Origin: Stutzerimonas frequens
GTDB taxonomy: Bacteria; Pseudomonadota; Gammaproteobacteria; Pseudomonadales; Pseudomonadaceae
Direction: 5' to 3'
Length of the DNA stretch: 64,000 bases
Assembly: GCF_024448335.1 (NCBI RefSeq)
Contig: NZ_JAMOHM010000004.1
Location: forward strand, 124,001-188,000
The position numbers and the translations under genes were made by a program. The notes beneath the pieces are model-generated. The model did not search any database. It worked only from the letters and a program-made list of their open reading frames with translations, and had not been told where the DNA came from. Positions 55,401 through 63,016 of this stretch are shown here, in pieces (position 1 is the first letter of the stretch; the number at the start of each line of letters is the position of its first letter).

Positions 55401-55661
55401 CCTTTATCCGAGGCTGTGCGTGAGGGCGCACTGGTGCGATTGCGCCCAGTCCTGATGACAGCGCTGGTGGCGTCGCTCGGCTTCGTCCCAATGGCGTTGG
55501 CCACAGGGACCGGCGCGGAAGTCCAACGGCCTCTGGCGACCGTGGTCATTGGCGGCATCCTGTCCTCGACAGCACTGACGCTGCTGGTATTGCCTGCGCT
55601 CTATTACACGGCTCTGCAGCGCCGCATGAAACGCAACGAAGAGGATGAGGACGCGAGCTGA
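52497..55661 (+). CDS. czcA: CzcA heavy-metal RND efflux pump
   Basis: A 1054-residue HME-type RND protein. N-terminal helix and DAVPDITNVQVQI, the pore domains (ETAMAGLPHLRQTRSLSRSG), helix IV with the proton relay LGALDFGIIVDGAVVIVENA (the DFGxxxDGAVVxxEN signature of zinc/cobalt/cadmium transporters), the second periplasmic half from ~560 (MGSEFIPSLSEGDFALQALR), and GFIALSGVAVLNGLVMIAFI near the end. It expels divalent cations across the outer membrane with CzcB and CzcC. Full family length. Confidence 0.96.
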   Translation: MFERILRFAIEQRWLVLLAVLGMAGVGVYSYQRLPIDAVPDITNVQVQINAAVPGASPLETEQRVTFPIETAMAGLPHLRQTRSLSRSGFAQITVIFDDGTDLYFARQLVSERLQAASNELPQGVEVTLGPISTGLGEIFLWTVEAEPEARRPDGQPYTPTDLREIQDWIIKPQLRNVRGVAEINTIGGFAKEYQVAPDPKRMAAYRITLEQLVVALERNNANVGAGFIERNGEQLSIRTPGQLGSPEDIGNIVLSNAGGAPVRVRDIAEVGIGRELRSGAATDNGREVVLGTAFMLVGENSRSVSQAVAQRLEIINQNLPKGVSAITVYDRTDLVDKAIATVRKNLIEGAILVIAVLFLFLGNLRAALITAMVIPLSMLFTFTGMATNKVSANLMSLGALDFGIIVDGAVVIVENAIRRLAHAQEKHGRILTRSERFHEVFAAAKEARRPLIYGQLIIMVVYLPIFALTGVEGKMFHPMAFTVVIALLGAMILSVTFVPAAVALFVTGKVQEKDNRLMRAARNGYAPVLDWVMRHRTLVFSGAVASVLLSALLVMRMGSEFIPSLSEGDFALQALRVPGTSLSQSVDMQQRLEKAIAEQVPEVKRTFARTGTAEIAADPMPPNISDSYVMLKPKEEWPDPDKSREQLIEDIQKAAASVPGSNYEMSQPIQLRFNELISGVRSDVAVKVFGDDMDVLNKTADDIAAILQDVPGASEVKVEQTTGLPLLSVNVDRDKAARFGLNIGDVQDTVAAAIGGREAGTFFEGDRRFDIVVRLSDTLRADPDVLARLPIPVPAVAGAANDRIDFIPLAEVATLEFVLGPNQISREDGKRLVVVSANVRGRDIGSFVQDASAAIAERNPVPPGYWTTWGGQFEQLQAAAKRLQLVVPVALLLVFVLLFMMFNTLRDGLVVFTGIPFALTGGILALWLRDIPLSISAGVGFIALSGVAVLNGLVMIAFIKGLLEEGRPLSEAVREGALVRLRPVLMTALVASLGFVPMALATGTGAEVQRPLATVVIGGILSSTALTLLVLPALYYTALQRRMKRNEEDEDAS

Positions 55662-55682
55662 TATTGGTTTTCTCCCAACGTA

Positions 55683-55710
55683 GGCCAGGCTTGATGCCTG
55701 GCCTTTTTAT
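55683..55710 (+). terminator. rho-independent terminator of czcCBA
   Basis: GGCCAGGC-TTGAT-GCCTGGCC followed by TTTTTAT, 21 nt after the czcA stop. Confidence 0.92.
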
Positions 55711-55798
55711 GAATATCCAATCGAAGCTTCGAAGGGTTCACTGAAAGGATTTGTGGCCCCAATGCGCTGGTAACGACTGACGGGTACGTTATCGAGAA

Positions 55799-55825
55799 AC
55801 AAAAAAAGCGCCTCGAAAGGCGCTT
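55799..55825 (-). terminator. rho-independent terminator of the PtrA-like gene
   Basis: AAGCGCCT-CGAA-AGGCGCTT, with a run of T on the minus strand after it. Confidence 0.85.
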
Positions 55826-55888
55826 AAATACAGCTTTACCAACGGGATTCGGAAGCTATCGGAGGCGAAGATTGTTCGGGTGAAGCGG

Positions 55889-56119
55889 TTATTCAGTTTT
55901 GGATTCTTTCTTTATTTGCATATTGCTCTGATCCGGGCGCGGATTCTTAGCTTCTAGTCCGTCTATTTTTTCTTCACCAGACTCGGTTTCGTGAATCCGT
56001 TTTTGTTCTGCACGAAACTTTTCGTTAAATTTCATTGAACGATCGTAGCCGTCTCCTGCATAGGATAATGCGGAGCCGAAGATTACCGATCCAACAATAA
56101 TAGCTTTCAACAGATTCAT
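55889..56119 (-). CDS. small secreted PtrA-like protein
   Basis: A 76-residue protein starting MNLLKAIIVGSVIFGSALSY at 56119. Signal peptide ~1-22; the mature chain is charged and helical (YDRSMKFNEKFRAEQKRIHE) with the DR-x-M-x-x-N/Q pattern of the N-terminal PtrA-type domain found in copper-induced Pseudomonas proteins and in the DUF2790 gene at 6143. It has no Cys. It lies between czcCBA and czcD with its own terminator. The upstream region carries two metal-regulator-like sites. Function unknown. Confidence 0.55.
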   Translation of the reverse strand: MNLLKAIIVGSVIFGSALSYAGDGYDRSMKFNEKFRAEQKRIHETESGEEKIDGLEAKNPRPDQSNMQIKKESKTE

Positions 56120-56228
56120 ATGGGCAGTCCTCGCTAAATTCAAAGTGGCTTGTTGAGCTTTCCCGGTGAGCTCTACAGGTTCTAACGAATTTTGCGCGAC
56201 TGAAGATAACGGCAGTGTGAGCCAAACA

Positions 56229-56247
56229 TTACATTATTGAAATGTAA
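56229..56247. promoter_or_regulatory. inverted repeat TTACATT-N5-AATGTAA
   Basis: A symmetrical variant of the metal box with wider spacing, between the PtrA-like gene (minus) and czcD (plus). Confidence 0.45.
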
Positions 56248-56289
56248 TCTTCCGCTGTGCAGCTTGAACCACGAAAGATGATGTGAAGA

Positions 56290-56303
56290 TTACAAATCTG
56301 TCA
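56290..56303. promoter_or_regulatory. CzcR/CopR-type box TTACAAATCTGTCA
   Basis: TTACA-N4-TGTCA, the same variant seen at 1090 and 14070. It could drive the PtrA-like gene or czcD in this 400-nt divergent region, which has no other feature. Confidence 0.55.
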
Positions 56304-56519
56304 TATTCAGATCATGACAAGGGTTAGCCAGTTATCGGCGTATTGAAGGCAATGGCGCACGAACTCGGGCGATGATGGTCGGATTTCTGTCAACGGTTTG
56401 GAGGCTGTCTCCGTGTCAGACGGTACAAAGGCACTAGTATATTTATTTGTTGCTATAGACGACCGTTTGGCTTCCTGTGCTTAGTCTTTTTTTAGATTTT
56501 TAAGGGTGGTTAAAAACCA

Positions 56520-57440
56520 ATGGGCCACGAACATAACCATAACACCGAAGCTATAGGCGATAAGCGTCTAATTGCTGCTATAGGCGTTAACGCCGCATTA
56601 ACACTGGCACAAATAGTCGGTGGAATACTCTCTGGTAGCTTATCACTCATTGCTGACGCGCTACATAATTTGAGCGATGCCGCATCACTGGTTATTGCGC
56701 TGATCGCACGTAAGATCGGTCGCAGACCGCCAGATGCATTTAAAACCTTTGGCTATCGACGCAGTGAAACCATAGCGGCTTTGATCAACTTGGTCACCCT
56801 GATCATCGTCGGTCTCTATCTTATTTACGAGGCCATAGGCCGGTTGTTTTCCCCGCAGCCCATTGAAGGTTGGACAGTGGTCGTGGTCGCGGGAATAGCC
56901 TTGGTTGTAGATATCGTCACGGCCTTTCTCACCTACACAATGTCCAAGAACAGCATGAATATAAAGGCGGCATTCTTGCACAATGTGTCGGATGCGCTGG
57001 CCTCCGTCGGCGTTGTTATCGCCGGGACATTGATACTTCTGTATGGGTGGTACTGGGCGGATACTGTACTGACACTGATGATTGCTGGCTACGTGCTCTG
57101 GCAAGGCTTTAGCATGCTGCCTAAAACCATCCATCTGTTAATGGAGGGCGCGCCAGAAGGCGTTTCCGTCGCTGATATAATCAATGTCATGGAACAAGTA
57201 AACGACGTCGAGGGCGTTCACCACGTGCATGTTTGGGAAATCGCTGAGCATACAATTGCACTGGAAGCACATGTTGTCATCAAGAAGGCGAGTCTGCCTG
57301 GGATCGAACGAGTGAAGACTGATTTGAAACGTGTACTCCATGAGCAATTCAAAATCAGCCACTCGACACTCGAGATGGAGCTAGACGGCAGTGTTTGTCT
57401 CGACACCAAGCAGACCGACAATCACTGCAGCGAAGCATAA
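56520..57440 (+). CDS. czcD: CzcD cation diffusion facilitator
   Basis: A 306-residue protein beginning MGHEHNHNTEA. Six membrane helices with the zinc site residues of helix II (LIADALHNLSDAASLVIAL) and helix V (AAFLHNVSDALASVGVVIAG) and the cytoplasmic CDF domain (VNDVEGVHHVHVWEIAEHTI, EAHVVIKKASLPG). It exports Zn, Co or Cd from cytoplasm to periplasm, feeding the Czc pump. Complete, with normal family length. The RBS region (GGGTGG) is modest. Confidence 0.93.
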   Translation: MGHEHNHNTEAIGDKRLIAAIGVNAALTLAQIVGGILSGSLSLIADALHNLSDAASLVIALIARKIGRRPPDAFKTFGYRRSETIAALINLVTLIIVGLYLIYEAIGRLFSPQPIEGWTVVVVAGIALVVDIVTAFLTYTMSKNSMNIKAAFLHNVSDALASVGVVIAGTLILLYGWYWADTVLTLMIAGYVLWQGFSMLPKTIHLLMEGAPEGVSVADIINVMEQVNDVEGVHHVHVWEIAEHTIALEAHVVIKKASLPGIERVKTDLKRVLHEQFKISHSTLEMELDGSVCLDTKQTDNHCSEA

Positions 57441-57640
57441 GCTTACTATGCGCTACAATTAAAACAAGGTATTAACAGAGCGAATAGCCGAATATCACTT
57501 ATTGGCGCTATGCCCTCGACCTGCGACATATTTCAGGTATATAGATAAGCAGCTCGTCACGATAAAATTCAGCTAACTCAAGTGCACCTGCCGCAGGCTG
57601 ACGCGATAGCAAGTCTCCTAGCCACTACCACTGACAACGC

Positions 57641-57739
57641 TCAGATCCAGCGGCGGACGCGGGCGCGGTAGCGAACGAATGATTCGCCGAACAGCGCCTC
57701 TAGCGCCCACTCTTCGGGTGCGATCTGGAAACGGTTCAT
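57641..57739 (-). pseudogene. C-terminal fragment of an isoprenylcysteine carboxyl methyltransferase-like gene
   Basis: The last ~32 residues (RFQIAPEEWALEALFGESFV, then RYRARVRRWI) match the invariant C-terminal pattern (I-x-P-E-E-x-x-L...FG-x-x-Y-x-x-Y-x-x-R-V-R-R-W) of ICMT-type membrane methyltransferases. Upstream no membrane helices remain, so it is a relic. Such genes often accompany czcD or mer clusters. The remainder of 57441-57833 shows nothing else. Confidence 0.6.
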
Positions 57740-57833
57740 GTAGGGGTTTGGGGAGCAATGGAACCAAAAACCAACGTAAGCTCTGAATCCCACCGTAAAG
57801 GGGCTTTCCGATCTCCAGCTCACCCGCCAGGCA

Positions 57834-58232
57834 TTACTCTCTGATCAGTGCCTCGATGATCGGGCAGATCGTTCCGCCGTCTCCCGCATCACATTGCTGC
57901 ACCAGTTCGCCTAACAGTTGCTGCATGACGACCAAGTCGGCCATCTTCTGCTCGATCAACGCGAGCTTGCGTGCAGCCCGTGCTCGCGTTTCGGCACAGG
58001 CGCACGACTCATCCAGCGTCAGCAGTCCACCGACTTCCGAGAGCGTGAAACCCAGCGCCTGAGCCCGCTTGATGAAACGCAGTCGCTTCACCATGTCCAC
58101 CGGATAGCGCCGATGGCCACCCAAGGGTTTGGCTGGTTCATCCAGCAGCCCGCGTCGCTGGTAGTAGCGGATCGTCTCGACGTTCACCCCGGCGGCGTCT
58201 GCCAGCTTGCCAATGGTCAGCTCTGTGGCCAT
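57834..58232 (-). CDS. merR: MerR mercury-responsive regulator
   Basis: A 132-residue protein; ATG 58232 with AAGGAG 6-7 nt upstream. HTH: ELTIGKLADAAGVNVETIRY, YQRRGLLDEPAKPLGGHRRY. The three mercury-binding Cys positions are present: one in SCACAETRARA, then Cys-x8-Cys in QQCDAGDGGTICPII, the exact spacing of Tn21/Tn501 MerR. It represses and, with Hg(II), activates the divergent merTP promoter. The operator lies between the two genes. Confidence 0.92.
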   Translation of the reverse strand: MATELTIGKLADAAGVNVETIRYYQRRGLLDEPAKPLGGHRRYPVDMVKRLRFIKRAQALGFTLSEVGGLLTLDESCACAETRARAARKLALIEQKMADLVVMQQLLGELVQQCDAGDGGTICPIIEALIRE

Positions 58233-58248
58233 CACTTTCTCCTTGATT

Positions 58249-58264
58249 CCGTACTTTGGTACGG
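58249..58264 (+). promoter_or_regulatory. mer operator CCGTACTTTGGTACGG within the merT promoter
   Basis: A perfect 6-bp inverted repeat (CCGTAC/GTACGG). The flanking -35 TTGATT (58243) and -10 TAGAAT (58269) are 20 bp apart, the overlong spacer typical of MerR-type promoters. Confidence 0.88.
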
Positions 58265-58306
58265 AGTTTAGAATAGCACCTAGGCAATCAGGCTCAGGAG
58301 ATGGGA

Positions 58307-58657
58307 ATGGGGATGCAACTCACCGGGAAAGGCTCGCTGGTCGCGAGTTCGCTGACCGCCATCGGTGCGTCGGTGTGCTGTGTCGGGCCACTGGTGCTGT
58401 TGGCACTCGGTGTCGGCGGTACGTGGGTGGGCGCTCTGACCATGATGGAGCCACTACGCCCCCTCTTCATCGGGTTGACTCTACTGTTCCTGGGATTGGC
58501 ATTCCGCAAGCTCTACCTGGTGCCACAGGTTTGTACGCCAGGTACACCCTGCGCCGATCCGCGCACGCTCGTGCGACAGCGACTCGTGTTCTGGATCGTC
58601 AGCGTGCTGCTGCTCGGCCTATTGGCCGTGCCGTGGCTCGCCCCGCTGTTCTACTGA
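58307..58657 (+). CDS. merT: MerT mercuric ion transporter
   Basis: A 116-residue membrane protein (same length as MerT of Tn501 when started at ATG 58307, 6 nt after AGGAG). Three hydrophobic segments; the vicinal Cys pair in helix I (TAIGASVCCVGPLVLLALG) and the second pair in the cytoplasmic loop (VCTPGTPCADP). It moves Hg(II) from MerP into the cytoplasm. First gene of merTP; 12 nt to merP. Confidence 0.92.
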   Translation: MGMQLTGKGSLVASSLTAIGASVCCVGPLVLLALGVGGTWVGALTMMEPLRPLFIGLTLLFLGLAFRKLYLVPQVCTPGTPCADPRTLVRQRLVFWIVSVLLLGLLAVPWLAPLFY

Positions 58658-58669
58658 AGGAGATTAACC

Positions 58670-58945
58670 ATGCGCAAACTGCTGATCGCCGTGCTTTTCG
58701 CCTTGCCCTTCGTGGCGCTGGCGGCTCCCCCGAAAACCGTCACGCTCGACGTGCAGAACATGACGTGCGGACTCTGTCCGATCACGGTCAAGAAGTCGCT
58801 GGAGAAGGTGTCCGGCGTGAGTGACGTCCAGGTCAATTTCGACCAGAAGACGGCGACCGTCACCTACGATCCCGATAAGGCCCAGCCCGAGGCACTGACT
58901 GAGGCGACCGCGAACGCGGGATACCCCTCCACAGTGCAGAAGTGA
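58670..58945 (+). CDS. merP: MerP periplasmic mercury-binding protein
   Basis: A 91-residue protein with signal peptide 1-19 (LLIAVLFALPFVALAA) and an HMA domain with NMTCGLCPITVKKSLEKVSG. It binds Hg(II) with the two Cys and hands it to MerT. AAGGAG precedes the ATG. Length and order are normal for MerP. Confidence 0.93.
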   Translation: MRKLLIAVLFALPFVALAAPPKTVTLDVQNMTCGLCPITVKKSLEKVSGVSDVQVNFDQKTATVTYDPDKAQPEALTEATANAGYPSTVQK

Positions 58946-58952
58946 GGTCACG

Positions 58953-59165
58953 ATGAGCGCCATTGTCCTTGAGTCCGTGCTGACTTGCCCGCGCTGCGGC
59001 TTCGCCAAGCCGGAAACCATGCCCACGGACGCCTGCCAGTTCTATTACGAGTGCAGCAACTGCAAGGCGCTGCTGCGCCCCAACCCAGGGGATTGCTGCG
59101 TTTTCTGTTCGTTCGGCTCGGTGAAGTGCCCGCCGATCCAGCAGCAGCTTGGGTGTTGCTCATAG
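58953..59165 (+). CDS. GDCCxxC-type Cys-rich small protein of mer modules
   Basis: A 70-residue soluble protein with ten Cys, including zinc-ribbon-like pairs CPRCG and CSNC, then the signature PGDCCVFCSFGSVKCPPIQQ and a GCCS end. Proteins with GDCCVxCSYG occur in many mer transposons next to merT/merP. They probably bind mercury or zinc, but no function is established to my knowledge. It is 7 nt after merP and ends 12 nt from the convergent tnpA stop. merA, which normally follows, is absent. Confidence 0.75.
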   Translation: MSAIVLESVLTCPRCGFAKPETMPTDACQFYYECSNCKALLRPNPGDCCVFCSFGSVKCPPIQQQLGCCS

Positions 59166-59177
59166 CGTTTAGGGGGA

Positions 59178-62171
59178 TCACAGGTCGTCGTCTGGATTAC
59201 GCAGTGGCCGCAGCTCGCCGCGCGCAACTTCTTCCGGTACCGCAAAGGAATACCGCCCGAGCATGTTGATGTGCTCGTAGATCAGCGGCGATAGCCGGGC
59301 CAAATCCTCTTCCAGCACTGGATAGCCGTGCTGCTTGAGCCGTTCCACGGCCGCCGTCATGTAGAGGGTGTTCCACAGCACGATGATGTTCACCACCAGG
59401 CCCAGAGCACCGAGCTGGTCTTCCTGGCCTTCGCGGTAGCGCTGGCGGAGCTCGCCGCGTTTGCCGTGGAACACGGCGCGGGCCAGGCTGTGCCGGCCTT
59501 CGCCTCGGTTCAACTGGGTCAGGGTGGCGCGGCGCTTGGACTCGTCGTCGATATAGGTCAACGTGTGCAGAGTCTTTTCGATCCGCCCGAATTCGGCCAG
59601 CGCCTGGGCCAGCCGGGTGGGTCTATCTCCCGTTTGCAGCGTGCGCATGATGCCAGTCGCCGGCACCCGGCCGAGTTTGAGCGAGCCGGCCAGGCGCAGC
59701 AGGTCGTCCCAGTGCTCGGCGATCAGGTCGAGTTTGACCGACTGGCGGGCCAGCCCGTTGAGCTTGCCGTAGTCCGCGTCCGGGCGCGTGCGCCAGAAGC
59801 GGGTACCGCCGACATCGGCCAGCCGCGGACTGAAGTGGTAGCCAAGTAGGCGGAAGAGCCCGAACACCACATCGCTGTAGGCCCCGGTGTCGGTCATGAT
59901 TTGCGTCGGCTGCAACTCGGTCTGCTGTTCCAGCACGACCGCCAGCAACACCAGGCTGTCGCGCAGCGTGCCGGGCACGGTGATGGCGTTGAGGCCGGAG
60001 AATTGGTCGGAAATCAGGTTGTACCAGGTGACACCCCGGCCGGTGCCGAAATACTTCGGATTGGGGCCGGCATGCACGGTGCGCACCGGTACGACGAAGC
60101 GCATGCCATCGGCGGAGGCGACCTCGCCGCCACCCCAGACTTGGGCCAGTTCCAGTTGGCTTTGCGCTCCGACCAGGATGGCGTTAGCCGCTGACAGGGT
60201 GTCGTCGCGGATATAATTCTGGCTGACCCAGGACAGCCGGTCACGGCGCAGCGCCGGGTTGTCGGTGCGGATCAAGGGCTCCAGGCCGGTGTTGCAGGCC
60301 CCGCCCAACAGCACCGCGCAGAGGCTGGTGACCAGGTTGTCGGCGCGTGCATTGCGTTCGGAGACATGGGTGAAGGCCTCGGAAAAGCCAGTGCGGGCGG
60401 CGATTTCCAAGAGGATTTCCGGCAGATCGACACGCGGCATCAGGTCAGACACGGCCGCCCGCAGTTGCAGCAACGAGCAGGGCTCGTCCAGCTTGTCCAG
60501 CGCCCCGAGCGACAGTTCGGTCTTGCCCTCGGTGTTCTCGCTCAGTTGAATCGCCGGGTTGTCGGGCAGGCGCGCGGCTACTGCCAGCCAGGTTGCATCC
60601 AGCTCGACGGACAAGGCGTCCAGGGTGGTTTTGGCGTCGATGGTCAGGCCCAGTGACCGGCAGATGATCGGTCGCGCCGCCAGCCATTCGGCACCGTCGA
60701 GCAGGCCAAGGCGCGGGTCGGCATAGCGCCAACTGGGCGAGACGAAGACATCGCGGCGGCGCAGGGCCGTGCGCAGCGCATCGAGCGTGCAGAACACATA
60801 GGCACCCATGTCGAGGGAGCCATCTTCGCGGGTGATGTGCTTCTGCCAAGCCTTGGCCACGATCTCCTGCGGCGCGTCATCCTCTGGCTTCCGGCGCGGC
60901 AGGTTCAGTTGCAGCCACTCCAGACTAGCCGCCACGCCCTTGCCGGCCGGGCTGAAGCCGAAGCGGATGTGCTTGAGCAGGTCGGGCAGGAAGCGGCGCA
61001 CGCTGCGGTAGCGCGCTTCCAATGCAAGAAAATAGACGTCATCTACCGGGCGGATCAGCGCGTTGACCTCTTCCAGGGCCTTTTCCAGGGTGGTCCTCGG
61101 CAGGTCGTTGAACAGCCGGGCGCGCACGTTGTCATCGCTGATCGAGCTGTCCAGCACGACCTTGCACGCGGCGGCGAGCGTCGCGGCCGACCGATCCAGG
61201 TCTTTCAGGCTGCGCATGCGGGCTTTCTTGTCGGCCTTCTCCGCGTTGCTGAACAGGTCGCGCAGCAAGGCCTCCAGGACTTCCAGTGCGTCGTCGTGCG
61301 CAGTCGCCTCCAGGCAGAGTGCGAAGGCCACCAGTGTCGCCATCCGCCGCGACGCCGGCAGCCGATTAATCGCGGTGACCTTGGCCGTGTTGGCGAAGCG
61401 GGCCAGGGCGGCGATACGGCTGGGAGGGATGTGCGCCGCCGCCGGCAAGGTGATGCCGATGCCGCGCACGTCATCGAGCCGGCGCAGTGCCCGAATCAAC
61501 GCGGGGCCACTGACCATGACCGGGCCGGAGCGCAATTGATCCAGCCGGGAGCTGCGGTTGCCTTCGGCCACCGTCAGCAAGTCTTGCAGTTGCAATCGCT
61601 GTTCCTCAGTCACGCTGCGGCCCAGCGTAAACCAGAGGCGTTCTTCGACCCGACTGCGCAACTGGGCGATAAAGCGCTCTAGTTGAGACACACCAGGCAG
61701 GAGGACTTTCTGTGTGAACAGCCACGAGGTGGCTCGCTCAAACAGCACTCCCGGCCGGTCGGTGCCCGTCCAGCAGAGGGCATACAGCCAGCGGCTCAAG
61801 CGAAAGCCGATGCCCGGATCGGTGAAATGACGATAGCCAAAGCGGTTCTGAATATCGGTGGCATGTATCCAGCGGCGATGATCGCTATAGCGCTGGAGGC
61901 AGTCGGGGTCTGGAATCGCCAGTTGTCGGCAAAGCACCTGCAGGACTTCCACCGGCACGGCGGCGGGCTTGTCCGGCAGAACGCCAACGAAGCGGACGGT
62001 GGTCAGCAGAACGGCATAACCCAGACGGTTATGGTTACCCCGCAGCACCTGGATGGCTTCACGGTCTTCATCGCTCAGGTGGAAGTAACGTTCCAGCTCT
62101 TCACGGCTGGGCGAATCAACATAGCGGCCAAAACCGTCGCGTTGCTCTTGAGTCAGAAAACCGACCGGCAT
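59178..62171 (-). CDS. tnpA: Tn3-family transposase TnpA
   Basis: A 997-residue protein of full length. N-terminal DNA-binding part FLTQEQRDGFGRYVDSPSRE and LSDEDREAIQVLRGNHNRLG; a catalytic C-terminal half with LQPTQIMTDTGAYSDVVFGL (Asp) , LLGYHFSPRLADVGGTRFWR (Asp), and ALGLVVNIIVLWNTLYMTAA (Glu region). It catalyses replicative transposition. Next to it are mer genes on the downstream side and a toxin-antitoxin pair upstream. I could not find convincing 38-bp terminal inverted repeats near 57.5 or 62.9 kb, so the transposon may be truncated. Confidence 0.95.
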   Translation of the reverse strand: MPVGFLTQEQRDGFGRYVDSPSREELERYFHLSDEDREAIQVLRGNHNRLGYAVLLTTVRFVGVLPDKPAAVPVEVLQVLCRQLAIPDPDCLQRYSDHRRWIHATDIQNRFGYRHFTDPGIGFRLSRWLYALCWTGTDRPGVLFERATSWLFTQKVLLPGVSQLERFIAQLRSRVEERLWFTLGRSVTEEQRLQLQDLLTVAEGNRSSRLDQLRSGPVMVSGPALIRALRRLDDVRGIGITLPAAAHIPPSRIAALARFANTAKVTAINRLPASRRMATLVAFALCLEATAHDDALEVLEALLRDLFSNAEKADKKARMRSLKDLDRSAATLAAACKVVLDSSISDDNVRARLFNDLPRTTLEKALEEVNALIRPVDDVYFLALEARYRSVRRFLPDLLKHIRFGFSPAGKGVAASLEWLQLNLPRRKPEDDAPQEIVAKAWQKHITREDGSLDMGAYVFCTLDALRTALRRRDVFVSPSWRYADPRLGLLDGAEWLAARPIICRSLGLTIDAKTTLDALSVELDATWLAVAARLPDNPAIQLSENTEGKTELSLGALDKLDEPCSLLQLRAAVSDLMPRVDLPEILLEIAARTGFSEAFTHVSERNARADNLVTSLCAVLLGGACNTGLEPLIRTDNPALRRDRLSWVSQNYIRDDTLSAANAILVGAQSQLELAQVWGGGEVASADGMRFVVPVRTVHAGPNPKYFGTGRGVTWYNLISDQFSGLNAITVPGTLRDSLVLLAVVLEQQTELQPTQIMTDTGAYSDVVFGLFRLLGYHFSPRLADVGGTRFWRTRPDADYGKLNGLARQSVKLDLIAEHWDDLLRLAGSLKLGRVPATGIMRTLQTGDRPTRLAQALAEFGRIEKTLHTLTYIDDESKRRATLTQLNRGEGRHSLARAVFHGKRGELRQRYREGQEDQLGALGLVVNIIVLWNTLYMTAAVERLKQHGYPVLEEDLARLSPLIYEHINMLGRYSFAVPEEVARGELRPLRNPDDDL

Positions 62172-62174
62172 TGA

Positions 62175-62585
62175 TCACAGCACCTCGACGCAGAACACGG
62201 CGGGCGTGACGATCCGCGTGCGTTCGATGTGCCCGCGTTGCAGCAGGCCGGCGCGGCGATCACCGGTTACCAGGTAGTCCGCATCGCCCGCCAAGGCCAT
62301 GGCCAGCAAAAACGAGTCATCCGGATCATCGGCTTCGACCTCGATGGTCAGGCGCTCCAGTACCACAGCCCGTTGCAGGTTATTGATCATGGCGCCCACC
62401 TTGGCGGGCTGTAGGATGGCCTGAAGCTTGGGATAGCGGCTGGCTCGACGAATTTCATCGAGTTGCATCCGCGAGGTCACCACCTCGAAACGCGCCGCCC
62501 GCCAGGCACGGTAGATCGCATCGGGCGCGCCATGTGGCGAGATCAGGGCGCTGAACAGGATGTTGGTATCCAACACGACCCGCAT
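62175..62585 (-). CDS. PIN-domain toxin (PIN_3-like)
   Basis: A 136-residue protein with the PIN nuclease acidic residues: Asp in VVLDTNILFSALISPHG, Glu in RMQLDEIRRASRYPKL, Asp in ADDPDDSFLLAMALAGDADY and Asp in LVTGDRRAG. It belongs to the putative toxin PIN_3 group that cleaves RNA. It overlaps the antitoxin gene by one base and is separated from tnpA by only 3 nt, so it is part of the transposition module. Confidence 0.85.
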   Translation of the reverse strand: MRVVLDTNILFSALISPHGAPDAIYRAWRAARFEVVTSRMQLDEIRRASRYPKLQAILQPAKVGAMINNLQRAVVLERLTIEVEADDPDDSFLLAMALAGDADYLVTGDRRAGLLQRGHIERTRIVTPAVFCVEVL

Positions 62586-62824
62586 CAGCGCTTACGTGCC
62601 CAGTCGAGCGCTTCGTCAACCGCGTTGGTCAATTCTGCCTCACTCAGATGGGCGTTAGCGGCCTTGGCCTGCTCAGCGCTCAGCTCCAGGATGTGTGCCC
62701 GTACCGCTTCTTCGATGAAGCGCGACAGGTCGCCCTTACGGCCGCCGCCCTGGCTGGCCAGAAACATCCGAAGCGACTGGTCGGTGTCGGCCGAGACGGC
62801 GACATTCCAGCGAATGGTATTCAT
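62585..62824 (-). CDS. ribbon-helix-helix antitoxin (RHH_6-like)
   Basis: A 79-residue protein: an N-terminal beta strand and helix of the RHH fold (RWNVAVSADTDQSLRMFLAS) and RKGDLSRFIEEAVRAHILEL, followed by a helical toxin-binding tail (LSEAELTNAVDEALDWARKR). AACGCT precedes the ATG. It should neutralise the PIN toxin and repress the pair. The RHH-PIN pair next to a Tn3 tnpA is a known association. Confidence 0.82.
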   Translation of the reverse strand: MNTIRWNVAVSADTDQSLRMFLASQGGGRKGDLSRFIEEAVRAHILELSAEQAKAANAHLSEAELTNAVDEALDWARKR

Positions 62825-63016
62825 AGCGTTCTCCGCTAATAGGTGTTTGTGTGTTTATACGCCAATCACAAAGGGCGATGCAATGGTTCGACAAAACGAA
62901 CAGATACCTGAGCGTTGACGACGTAAAGGTGGAAACCGCTATCAAAACCAGAGCTAGATACAAACGCTCTATAGCCTAAGGAATTCATGATTGTCCGCTG
63001 AAATGACCACATCACC

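Noticed and set aside
62825-63016. Possible Tn3 right-hand terminal repeat
   Set aside because: No GGGG-starting end of the expected type is visible; only a short GTTCG/CGAAC hairpin is present.
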